From: an uncultured Oscillospiraceae bacterium
GTDB taxonomy: Bacteria > Bacillota > Clostridia > Oscillospirales > Oscillospiraceae
Direction: 5' to 3'
Assembly: GCA_900758955.1 (NCBI GenBank)
Contig: CAAETL010000006.1
Location: 1 to 6,472 of the forward strand
DNA length: 6,472 bases
Shown: positions 1 to 5,719 of the stretch, in pieces
Position numbering within the stretch: the first letter of the stretch is position 1
How the letters are laid out: the number at the start of each line of letters is the position of its first letter
Program-made: the position numbers and the translations under genes
Notes under the pieces: generated by a model
Seen by the model: the letters and a program-made list of their open reading frames with translations, nothing else
What the model was told of the DNA's origin: nothing
The model's database searches: none

Positions 1-726
1 GACTATGAGACCGGCGAACCCACCGCTGATCTGAGCCGCCGGCCTGTGAAGCCTCAGGGTAATATCACCCGGGCCGAAGCCGCCACCATCTTCTTCCGCA
101 TGCTCACAGACGAATCCCGCGCCTCTTTCTGGGCGCAGGAGAACCGTTACAGCGACGTGTCCTCTGGGCAGTGGTTTAACGCCGCCATCTCCACCCTCTC
201 CAACGCTGGCGTCATTGACGGGTATCCCGACGGGACCTTCCGCCCCAACAACAGCATCACCCGCGGGGAATTCGCTGCCCTGGCGGTACGCTTCTTTGAA
301 GTCAGCTACACCGGCGAGGATCTTTTCACCGATCTCAGCGGCCATTGGGCGCAGGAGTATATTAACAAGGCCGGTCACGCCGGTCTGGTCAGCGGGTATC
401 CTGACGGGACCTTCCTGCCCCAGAAGGACATCACTCGTGGGGAGGCCGTCACGCTGGTGAACCGCACCCTGGGCCGCACTCCCAACAAGGATCATTTCCT
501 GGATGAGATGACCAAGTGGCCGGATAACGCGGACACCAGCGCTTGGTACTACGCTGATCTGCAGGAGGCCACCAACTCCCATGACTGTGACCAGGTTGCG
601 GCCACGGAGACCGCTGAGGCCTATGAATCGTGGACCGAGATGCTGGAGACCCGCGACTGGGCCGCACTGGAACAGGCTTGGGCCGACGCCAACGCCTCTC
701 CCAGCCCCGGCGATGTCATATCCTAA
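1..726 (+). CDS. Cell-surface protein with C-terminal SLH domains (5'-truncated)
   Basis: The frame is open from base 1 to the TAA at 724-726, giving 241 visible residues, so the start lies upstream of the window; the GTG at 46 is internal. Three SLH units are visible. The first is partial (to about residue 41, ITRAE at 22-26). The second spans about residues 49-101 and the third about 108-157, each with a GYPDGTF motif followed by ITRGE. SLH domains bind pyruvylated secondary cell-wall polymer and hold exported proteins on the Gram-positive surface. After the repeats comes a tail with WPDNADTSAWYY and EATNSH, which from memory recurs in Oscillospiraceae SLH proteins. Two oddities: Gly replaces the usual Ala of TRAE in repeats 2 and 3, and residues just before the first ITRAE (SRRPVKPQGN) lack the expected YPDGT. 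The N-terminal effector part is unseen, so enzymatic function is unknown. A terminator-like hairpin lies 95 bases downstream. Confidence 0.9.
   Translation, partial: DYETGEPTADLSRRPVKPQGNITRAEAATIFFRMLTDESRASFWAQENRYSDVSSGQWFNAAISTLSNAGVIDGYPDGTFRPNNSITRGEFAALAVRFFEVSYTGEDLFTDLSGHWAQEYINKAGHAGLVSGYPDGTFLPQKDITRGEAVTLVNRTLGRTPNKDHFLDEMTKWPDNADTSAWYYADLQEATNSHDCDQVAATETAEAYESWTEMLETRDWAALEQAWADANASPSPGDVIS
220..414 (+). repeat. Near-identical DNA repeats encoding the SLH GYPDGTF core
   Basis: The 21 bases at 220-240 recur at 394-414 with a single C/T difference. Both encode the GYPDGTF core of consecutive SLH repeats. The protein repeats diverge more on either side, so the match reflects motif constraint or local gene conversion and not a mobile element. 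Confidence 0.8.
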
Positions 727-820
727 AATAATACAACACGTTTCCTATTTTACAAATTTAAACCGGTTCCTGTGCCACGCCTCCTATATCAGGCAGCATC
801 TGGGGCCTGCAAGCAAGGAA

Positions 821-858
821 AAGAAAGGAGTCCCGCTGATACGCGGGACTCCTTTCTT
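821..858. terminator. Bidirectional hairpin terminator between convergent genes
   Basis: A perfect 16-bp inverted repeat (821-836 and 843-858) encloses the 6-base loop TGATAC. The GC-rich inner stem GGAGTCCCGC is bounded by AAAG on the left and CTTTCTTT on the right, so on both strands the stem runs out into a T-rich tract. It sits 95 bases after the SLH stop codon and 8 bases after the stop of the minus-strand small gene, as expected for a shared terminator of convergent transcription. Confidence 0.85.
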
Positions 859-865
859 TGATTCC

Positions 866-1009
866 TCAGGTGGACAAGCGCCGCCGAATCGCCTGGGTCA
901 TCGCGCGGTATTCCCGCTCTGAAATTACATTGGCTTGATAAAGCGCTTGATTAAAGTATTTCAGCCATAATTCCCGCGCCACCTGCTCCTTACTGGTTTG
1001 CTTCCCCAA
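866..1009 (-). CDS. Small basic protein, 47 aa, divergent to the recombinase (SHOCT-like?)
   Basis: On the minus strand a TTG start (1009-1007) is preceded by AGAGGTGAT about 5 bases upstream, a good ribosome-binding site. The frame runs 47 codons to TGA at 868-866. An in-frame TAA lies only a few codons upstream and no other start codon intervenes, so TTG is the only plausible start. The product begins LGKQTSKEQVARELW (initiator read as Met) and continues with LKYFNQALY, VISEREYRAMTQAI and RRRLST. It has 9 Lys/Arg against 4 Asp/Glu and looks like two short helices joined by a turn at the VISEREY segment. That pattern resembles SHOCT-like short domains (an aliphatic-Ile-Ser/Thr-x-x-Glu-Tyr turn), and similar small proteins accompany recombinases in clostridial mobile elements; both points are from memory. 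It ends directly at the bidirectional terminator. Its role is unknown; a recombination directionality factor or regulator is possible by position only. Confidence 0.72.
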   Translation of the reverse strand: MGKQTSKEQVARELWLKYFNQALYQANVISEREYRAMTQAIRRRLST

Positions 1010-1056
1010 GTGATCACCTCTTTGTTACCAGTATGGTCATCTGGCGGTTCCTTCAT
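961..1056 (-). CDS. Possible 31-aa overlapping ORF or leader
   Basis: An ATG at 1056-1054 opens a 31-codon frame (MKEPPDDHTGNKEV...) that ends at 961 and overlaps the start of the 47-aa gene by 49 bases in another frame. The same frame is open further upstream, to a possible start at 1188. The purine-rich GAGAGGA abuts the ATG too closely for a normal ribosome-binding site. It may be a leader coupled to the downstream gene, or simply a shadow of a conserved RNA or DNA region. I favour the shadow reading. Confidence 0.2.
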   Translation of the reverse strand: MKEPPDDHTGNKEVITWGSKPVRSRWRGNYG

Positions 1057-1197
1057 TCCTCTCAAAAAGATAGTTTCCGTACAGGAGAAGATCCTCGGCT
1101 CCCCCCTGGCGTTCCCCCAAACTGGGTATACTAATGAAAGCGCGCCCTCTCTTACCCAATCATGGTGACGCCGGCCGGCAATAGCCAATCATTACAA

Positions 1198-1225
1198 TTG
1201 TGATATCTCCATAAAATTGTATAAT
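1198..1225 (+). promoter_or_regulatory. Sigma-A-type promoter of the recombinase gene
   Basis: TTGTGA (1198-1203, four of six bases of the -35 consensus) is separated by 16 bases from a perfect -10 TATAAT (1220-1225). Transcription would start near 1232, leaving a leader of about 30 bases that contains the ribosome-binding site. The -35 overlaps the palindrome ACAATTGT (1194-1201). Confidence 0.7.
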
Positions 1226-1230
1226 GGAGA
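1206..1230. promoter_or_regulatory. Inverted repeat over the -10 box, candidate operator
   Basis: TCTCCAT (1206-1212) and ATGGAGA (1224-1230) form a perfect 7-bp inverted repeat with an 11-base AT-rich centre, 25 bp in all. The repeat straddles the -10 hexamer, so a dimeric protein bound there would block RNA polymerase. This geometry suits repression or autoregulation of the recombinase. The binding protein is not identified; the recombinase or the small divergent protein are candidates. Confidence 0.4.
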
Positions 1231-1250
1231 CAGGAAAAAACGAACTTTAT

Positions 1251-1258
1251 GAGGTGAG
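1251..1258 (+). promoter_or_regulatory. Ribosome-binding site of the recombinase
   Basis: GAGGTGAG lies just before the ATG at 1261, with AGGTG spaced 5 bases from it. This fixes the start codon of the recombinase. Confidence 0.75.
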
Positions 1259-1260
1259 CT

Positions 1261-2967
1261 ATGGACATTCACACCTTACGCCAACAACTGAAAGTTAACT
1301 CCATCTATTCTCTCCCCTTGCGAGTCACCTTCTATGCCCGGGTCTCCAGCGAATCGGACGAGCAGCTCAACTCCCTGGGCAATCAGATCAGCTACTATCA
1401 GAACCTGATTCAAAAAAATGAGGCCTGGACCTACGTGGATGGTTACATCGATGAGGGTCTCTCCGCCGCCACCACCAAGAATCGGGAAAACTTCCATCGC
1501 ATGGTGGAGGACGGCAAGGCGGGGCTTTTCGACCTGATTATTACCAAAGAGATCACCCGATTTGCCCGTAATACGTTGGATTCCATCCAGTACACCCGGG
1601 AACTGCTGGGGGCGGGCGTGGGCGTTTTCTTCCAGAACGACAACATCAACACCCTAGATGAGGACGCCGAACTACGGCTGACGATTATGTCCGGGATCGC
1701 CCAGGATGAGCTTCGCAAGCTTTCCTCTCGGGTGAAATTCGGGCACCAGCAGGCCATCAAAAATCACGTGGTGCTGGGCAACAACCGTATCTTTGGATAT
1801 CAAAAGGACAGCGGCCGGTTGGTGATTGACGAGACGGAAGCGGCCATGGTGCGGGAGCTGTTTCAACTCTACGCCACGGGGGAATACAGCATGAAACAAA
1901 TTGAAACCTTGTTCTGGCAAAAGGGCTACCGCAATCATAACGGCAATCAAATCTCCCATACCACCATGTCGGGCATAATTTCCAACCCCAAATATAAGGG
2001 GTACTATGTGGGGAACAAGGTGAAGGTTATCGACTTGTTTACCAAAAAGCAAAAATTCCTCCCGCCGGAGGAATGGGTCATGTTTAAGGATGACACGGGG
2101 CAGATTGTTCCCGCCTTGGTGGAGGAATCCCTTTGGGAGCAGGCCAACGCCGTCCTGAAAAAACGCAGCGAAGACGTGAAGGGACGGCAGGGGATCTGCA
2201 ATCACGCCAACCTGCTGACAGGCAAGCTCTACTGTACCCACTGCGGCGCCGCTTACTACCGCCGGGAATCGGTGGACAGAACCGGCAAAAAGAACAGCAA
2301 GTGGGTATGCTCCGGAAAAATTAAGCACGGCGCCGACTCTTGTCCCTCTTTCGCCATCTACGAGGAGGAGCTGAAACCCATCCTGTTTTCCGTATTCCGG
2401 GAAACTGAGGTGAACGCTGAGGCGCTGATCGAAGAATATGTGGAACTGTACAAGTCTCTGGAGCAGAGCGGCGACCTGTCCAAGCGCATCGCGACTCAGG
2501 AGCGCGTCATCGAGACCGCAGAAAAGAAAAAACAGAAACTGCTCACTTTTAACGCCTTGGGAGAACTATCTGACAAAGACTTTCTCAGCATGAACAAGCA
2601 GTGCACCCAGGAGATCGACGCCGCCCGTCAGGCTCTCATGGAACTCACGGCCCAGCGGGATTCCACGGCTATGTTTAAAAGGCATCTGGACGCCATTCGT
2701 CGTGTGCTGCGCAACGCCCAGCGGGACGCCGACAAGGGGCTGGTCAGCCCGGAGTTTGTCTCTCAGTATATTGACAAGATTTTTGCAACGCCGGAAGGCG
2801 ACGGATCTCTGCGCCTGCAAATTAAACTATTCACCGGAGAAACCACGGATCAATACTTGCAGCAGCTCAGAGAACGCGCCGTGCGCAGAGGGCCGCGCGC
2901 CGTATTTCGTTCGGGTCACACGTTCAAGAAGATGATTGAGTCCTACGAGAAAAACATCAAGGGCTAA
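1261..2967 (+). CDS. Large serine recombinase (site-specific integrase)
   Basis: This 568-residue protein has the layout of large serine recombinases, which cut and rejoin DNA at att sites through a covalent phosphoserine link. The resolvase catalytic domain spans about residues 20-161. YARVSSES carries Arg27 and the presumed nucleophile Ser29, and TRFARN supplies Arg100 and Arg103, matching the arginine pair of small resolvases. The long E helix runs about 140-161. A recombinase DNA-binding domain follows (about 175-295). A zinc ribbon comes next, with Cys325/Cys328 (YCTHCG) and Cys350/Cys361. A charged, coiled-coil-prone helix spans about 395-470, and a basic C-terminus (RERAVRRGPR) ends the protein. 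All key residues appear intact, so it is probably active. The start is chosen from the GAGGTGAG site and the upstream promoter. The nearest families by layout are TndX/TnpX-like transposon recombinases of clostridia and phage integrases. Target site and cargo are unknown. Confidence 0.95.
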   Translation: MDIHTLRQQLKVNSIYSLPLRVTFYARVSSESDEQLNSLGNQISYYQNLIQKNEAWTYVDGYIDEGLSAATTKNRENFHRMVEDGKAGLFDLIITKEITRFARNTLDSIQYTRELLGAGVGVFFQNDNINTLDEDAELRLTIMSGIAQDELRKLSSRVKFGHQQAIKNHVVLGNNRIFGYQKDSGRLVIDETEAAMVRELFQLYATGEYSMKQIETLFWQKGYRNHNGNQISHTTMSGIISNPKYKGYYVGNKVKVIDLFTKKQKFLPPEEWVMFKDDTGQIVPALVEESLWEQANAVLKKRSEDVKGRQGICNHANLLTGKLYCTHCGAAYYRRESVDRTGKKNSKWVCSGKIKHGADSCPSFAIYEEELKPILFSVFRETEVNAEALIEEYVELYKSLEQSGDLSKRIATQERVIETAEKKKQKLLTFNALGELSDKDFLSMNKQCTQEIDAARQALMELTAQRDSTAMFKRHLDAIRRVLRNAQRDADKGLVSPEFVSQYIDKIFATPEGDGSLRLQIKLFTGETTDQYLQQLRERAVRRGPRAVFRSGHTFKKMIESYEKNIKG

Positions 2968-2996
2968 TCGGTCCTCCTTCCTCCCTTTTTAGCAAG

Positions 2997-3032
2997 GCCG
3001 CCGGGGTGAAAAATTGCCCCGGCGGCTCTTTT
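2997..3032 (+). terminator. Rho-independent terminator of the recombinase gene
   Basis: A perfect 10-bp GC stem (GCCGCCGGGG at 2997-3006, CCCCGGCGGC at 3017-3026) with a 10-base AT-rich loop is followed by TCTTTT. It begins 29 bases after the recombinase stop codon and isolates it from the downstream acetyltransferase. Confidence 0.9.
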
Positions 3033-3090
3033 ATTCCGTTCTGCCACTTGATACCTTGCGCATAATTTTGTGATTCTTCCCCAACAATAT

Positions 3091-3119
3091 TTGACAGACA
3101 GCACCCCATCGCGTATAAT
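3091..3119 (+). promoter_or_regulatory. Consensus sigma-A promoter of the GNAT gene
   Basis: TTGACA (3091-3096) and TATAAT (3114-3119) are both perfect consensus hexamers with an ideal 17-base spacer. Transcription would begin near 3126, giving a leader of about 65 bases. No operator-like repeat is evident, which suggests strong, possibly constitutive expression. Confidence 0.88.
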
Positions 3120-3178
3120 ATTACCATAGCAACTCTGAATTGATACTGCGAAGATCGCCGCATTCTATTTCAATGATT

Positions 3179-3183
3179 GGAGG
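3179..3183 (+). promoter_or_regulatory. Ribosome-binding site deciding the GNAT start
   Basis: GGAGG lies 7 bases before the ATG at 3191. An in-frame TTG at 3140 would add 17 residues but has no comparable site, and the GNAT fold begins properly at MEFKKATMEDF, so the ATG at 3191 is preferred. Confidence 0.85.
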
Positions 3184-3190
3184 ATTTAGC

Positions 3191-3619
3191 ATGGAATTTA
3201 AAAAAGCAACGATGGAAGATTTTGAGGTGGCATTCGACTACATCGTCAAACTGTGGACCTATAATACTTACGACAAGGATACCATCAGAAAAGTCTACGA
3301 AGAGGTTATTGAGGACGACAACAGTTTTGCCTTTTTCCTCATGGAAAATGGGGAGTACCATGGCTTTTGCCACGGCGACATTTTTAATACCTTCTGGATG
3401 TCCGGCCTGACCTGCTACGTCTCCAGTATCATCACAAACGAGGAGGACCGGGGGAAGGGATACGGCATCAAGCTGATGGACCACGCCATTGAGTATGCCA
3501 GAGAAAAAGGTTGCAAAGCTGTGACGCTGGATTCGGGACTTCCCCGGACTGAGGCCCACCGGTTTTATGAAAAATACGGCTTTGAAAAAAGCTGCTATGG
3601 ATTTGAAATTGTTCTCTAA
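3191..3619 (+). CDS. GNAT-family N-acetyltransferase
   Basis: This 142-residue protein has the usual length of a single-domain GCN5-related acetyltransferase, which moves acetyl from acetyl-CoA to an amine. It starts with the typical MEFKKATMEDF strand and helix. The acetyl-CoA pyrophosphate-binding loop of motif A is EEDRGKGYG (Arg87-Gly88-Lys89-Gly90-Tyr91-Gly92). Motif B follows with LDSGLPRTEAHRFYEKYGFEK (split here as LDSGLPRTEAH plus RFYEKYGFEK, residues about 113-133), where the Tyr near 126 is at the usual general-acid position. The substrate cannot be told from sequence; protein, small-amine and antibiotic acetyltransferases share this fold. Its GC content is about 46% by hand count, below the neighbouring coding regions, and it has its own consensus promoter and flanking terminators, so it is a single-gene unit and may have been acquired. 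It faces the ABC exporter operon convergently. Confidence 0.92.
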   Translation: MEFKKATMEDFEVAFDYIVKLWTYNTYDKDTIRKVYEEVIEDDNSFAFFLMENGEYHGFCHGDIFNTFWMSGLTCYVSSIITNEEDRGKGYGIKLMDHAIEYAREKGCKAVTLDSGLPRTEAHRFYEKYGFEKSCYGFEIVL

Positions 3620-3639
3620 GATTGCCAGCAAAAATTGCC

Positions 3640-3679
3640 GCGGCGCTCCCACCGTTTGGGAAGCGCCGCAGCGTTTTTT
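3640..3679. terminator. Shared bidirectional terminator of GNAT and ABC permease genes
   Basis: The arms GCGGCGCT-CCC (3640-3650) and GGG-AAGCGCCGC (3658-3669) pair with one bulged A around a 7-base loop. On the + strand the stem is followed by a run of six T (3674-3679). On the minus strand it is followed closely by a five-T run (AATTTTTGC). It lies between the convergent stop codons at 3619 and 3686 and so serves both genes. Confidence 0.85.
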
Positions 3680-3685
3680 CTATCG

Positions 3686-5719
3686 TTAACTGACGATCCG
3701 GTAGTACACCCGGGCCGTGAGGGCGTACACAATGCTGTACACCACCATAAAGGCCAACAGGGTCCCCACGGTACACAGGAGGGTCAGAGTGGTGTTAGCC
3801 ACCCCAAAAAGGGTCAGGAGCAAGCCCACAAGTCGGAAGTCAAACGCCACATGGACCGCCGCCACCAACAGGGGCGCAAAGAATACCACCAGTACCTGAC
3901 TATTCACCGAGCGTCGGATCTCCGCCTTATCCAGGCCGACCTTTTGCATAATCTGAAAGCGATTCCGGTCCTCATAGCCCTCGGTAATCTGCTTATAATA
4001 GATAATCAGGACCGTGGCCATGATAAATAGGAAGCCCAGGAAGATTCCTAAGAAGAAGAATCCGCCGTTTACCGTATAGATTTCTTCGGCGTTGGCCGCC
4101 CGGGAGTAGCAGGAGGCGCGCTCCCAAGAGCCCGTTGTTCCGTCAGGATCGGAAAGGTTCTCCATGGCCTTGGCTTCGTCAACGTTTTGGGTATCGCCTG
4201 CCATATCAAAGAGACCAAACCACATAACCGAGTTGGAATCCTCTCCCAGCGCCGCCTTCTGTCCCTGGTAGGTCTGGGTCAATACGCTCTCGTCGGCCAC
4301 CACCAGGCAAACCTGATCCACAATGGACAAAGGCGCGCCCACGGCGGCTCTGGCCAGCGCCGGAAACTCCTCCAGCCGTTGGGCCACAGTAAAGGTCATT
4401 GCATTCGTCCCCGGGGCGTCAAATTGCAAGTGAATCGTGTCTTTCAGATCAGACCCCTTGGCATAGAGCAGGACTTGGGTTTCCGACAGCTGCGGCGCTT
4501 GGCCTCCGGTAAGTTTGGCGTAATCCCGGGCAGTTAACACGGAGACCTGGGTCTGCCTCCCCTGGCCGTCCGCCTTGCTGAGCGTCAGGGTGTCCCCCTG
4601 CTCCAGACCGGCAAACGAGAATACGGAATAGCCGTAAGCCGATTCTACCCGGCCGCCCTGCTGGGCAAGTCCCTGCGACATCCGGTCCAGCACCCCCTGG
4701 GGCTGAAATGAATTTACTTGGGACGGGTCATATCGGACCGAGAGGGTGAAATCCGCCGGATATTGGGCGTCCAGCATGTCCTCCGTCCCCAAAAACAGGG
4801 AGAGCGTTCCCGAAATCATGACCAGCACCATGGTGGAGAGAATACAAATGTTGGCTAGTCCCACCGCATTGCGCTTCATCCGGTAAAGCATGCCCGATAA
4901 GCCAATGAAATGCCTGGTTTGATAATAAAACTTTTTATTTTTCCGCAGTAACTTTAATATGGCGATGCTCACCGCGGTGAAGAGACAATAGGTGCCGATG
5001 ATTACCAGAAAGACCGCCAAAAAGTAAAAGCCAAAGGCTTCGATGGCGTCCTGCACCCGTACGGCGATGAGATAGCCGGCCCCCAGGGTCACGATTCCCA
5101 AGGCGGAAAGCACGTAGCGCGTCTTGGGTTCCCGCTCGCCTACAGCCCCCTCCCGCATCATCTCCACCGGATTCTGCCCGTGGATCCGCTTCAGGTTGAA
5201 CAGCAGGTTTATAAACAGGATGAGACCAAAGAGAATGCAGGTGGTCAGCATCCCTTCCCGGGAGACATAGAATCGGTACGGCAGATCCTCATACTGGGCC
5301 AGCCGGTACATCAGCGCGGTGATCCCCCGCTGAAAGAGCATGCCCAGCAGAATGCCGCCTACGATGCCCAGAAACGCCGTGTACAGCGTCTCCCAGGCCA
5401 GCACCTTGGCTATGTGCCGCTTTCCCATTCCCAGCACATGATATAACCCCAATTCCTTCTTCCGCTGCTTCATGAGAAAACTGTTGGTATAGAAGAGAAA
5501 GATAACCGAAAAGATCCCTACAATGACCGCCCCAAGCTGTAAAAAGACGGTCAGATAACTGTACCTGGTCATATCCGGCAGGTCGTTGGCCCCTACCAAA
5601 GTCATCAAGATGTAAAAGGAGCCGGCAGTCCCCATTATGGTGAGAATATAGGGCAGATAAAACTTTCCATTTTTTCTAAGATTCTGCCAGGCAAGCCGGG
5701 GGTAGAGACGCCTACTCAT
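3686..5719 (-). CDS. BceB-like FtsX-family ABC transporter permease
   Basis: This 677-residue membrane protein has the Bce-type permease plan: ten hydrophobic segments with a large extracellular domain between segments 7 and 8. Approximate segments are 20-42, 60-82, 105-128, 157-176, 203-222, 230-256, 288-311, 553-575, 608-640 and 646-672. The extracellular domain spans about 312-552 and has only two cysteines (471 and 537), which could pair. FtsX-type cytoplasmic motifs include QRKKELGLYHVLGMGKR (85-101) in the first half and NRFQIMQKVGLDKAEIRRS (586-604) in the second. Family members such as BceB, VraG and YtsD remove or detoxify cell-wall-active peptides like bacitracin and act as co-sensors for a partner histidine kinase. 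The ATG overlaps the end of the ATPase gene by 8 bases (ATGAGTAG), indicating translational coupling. The peptide specificity resides mainly in the extracellular domain and cannot be predicted here. Confidence 0.93.
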   Translation of the reverse strand: MSRRLYPRLAWQNLRKNGKFYLPYILTIMGTAGSFYILMTLVGANDLPDMTRYSYLTVFLQLGAVIVGIFSVIFLFYTNSFLMKQRKKELGLYHVLGMGKRHIAKVLAWETLYTAFLGIVGGILLGMLFQRGITALMYRLAQYEDLPYRFYVSREGMLTTCILFGLILFINLLFNLKRIHGQNPVEMMREGAVGEREPKTRYVLSALGIVTLGAGYLIAVRVQDAIEAFGFYFLAVFLVIIGTYCLFTAVSIAILKLLRKNKKFYYQTRHFIGLSGMLYRMKRNAVGLANICILSTMVLVMISGTLSLFLGTEDMLDAQYPADFTLSVRYDPSQVNSFQPQGVLDRMSQGLAQQGGRVESAYGYSVFSFAGLEQGDTLTLSKADGQGRQTQVSVLTARDYAKLTGGQAPQLSETQVLLYAKGSDLKDTIHLQFDAPGTNAMTFTVAQRLEEFPALARAAVGAPLSIVDQVCLVVADESVLTQTYQGQKAALGEDSNSVMWFGLFDMAGDTQNVDEAKAMENLSDPDGTTGSWERASCYSRAANAEEIYTVNGGFFFLGIFLGFLFIMATVLIIYYKQITEGYEDRNRFQIMQKVGLDKAEIRRSVNSQVLVVFFAPLLVAAVHVAFDFRLVGLLLTLFGVANTTLTLLCTVGTLLAFMVVYSIVYALTARVYYRIVS
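5712..5719 (-). other. 8-base overlap of ATPase stop and permease start
   Basis: The octamer ATGAGTAG contains the permease start ATG and, in another frame, the ATPase stop TAG. A run of six G lies upstream within the ATPase gene and may serve as a weak ribosome-binding site. Terminating ribosomes could restart on the permease, keeping the two subunits in proportion. Confidence 0.85.

Larger units (their letters stand above)
1010..1260. other. Divergent intergenic region with hairpins and G-runs
   Basis: This 251-base gap separates the divergent starts of the small gene and the recombinase. It holds an interrupted hairpin at 1077-1098 (CCG, 3-base bulge, AGGA, loop GAAGA, TCCT, CGG). It also has C-runs of six (1101-1106) and five (1114-1118), which are G-runs on the minus strand, and a short CCCA/TGGG hairpin (1116-1126). 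GTATAC (1126-1131) and CCGGCCGG (1171-1178) are palindromes. The right third carries the recombinase promoter. No clear sigma-A promoter for the minus-strand gene was found. It could contain a recombinase attachment site, a structured 5' leader, or both. Confidence 0.5.
821..3032. mobile_element. Putative minimal serine-recombinase cassette (limits uncertain)
   Basis: A large serine recombinase and a divergent tiny gene are bounded on both sides by strong terminators and sit between genes with no evident relation to DNA mobility. Such recombinases integrate phages, ICEs or mobilisable transposons, and an isolated copy suggests a minimal element or the remnant of a larger one. I found no convincing direct repeats or terminal inverted repeats marking the ends. 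The limits given are only the outer edges of the two terminators. Att cores of serine integrases can be as short as 2 bp, so their absence by eye is not evidence against integration. Confidence 0.35.

Noticed and set aside
220..414. Spaced repeats as a CRISPR-like array
   Set aside because: Only two copies, both in frame and encoding SLH motifs.
821..858. Long perfect inverted repeat as a transposon end or MITE
   Set aside because: The position between convergent stop codons and the T-rich flanks fit a bidirectional terminator better, and no second copy occurs in the window.
581..922. Plus-strand open frame running from the SLH gene through the terminator
   Set aside because: It overlaps the SLH gene out of frame and passes through a 16-bp terminator hairpin; the product is low-complexity Arg/Pro-rich.
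1672..2328. Minus-strand open frame of 218 codons opposite the recombinase
   Set aside because: It is a shadow of the recombinase coding sequence, with no promoter, ribosome-binding site or recognisable domain.
811..2997. Shared AGCAAGG near 812-818 and 2991-2997 as flanking direct repeats of the cassette
   Set aside because: Only seven bases match, which is expected by chance over this distance, and the second copy overlaps the recombinase terminator.
3170..3652. Minus-strand open frame of 160 codons opposite the GNAT gene
   Set aside because: The + strand encodes a recognisable GNAT with promoter, ribosome-binding site and terminator; the antisense frame runs through the terminator hairpin and has no recognised domain.
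3635..4030. Plus-strand open frame opposite the end of the permease gene
   Set aside because: It is antisense to a clearly conserved membrane-protein gene, has low-complexity His/Gln/Arg-rich composition and no ribosome-binding site.
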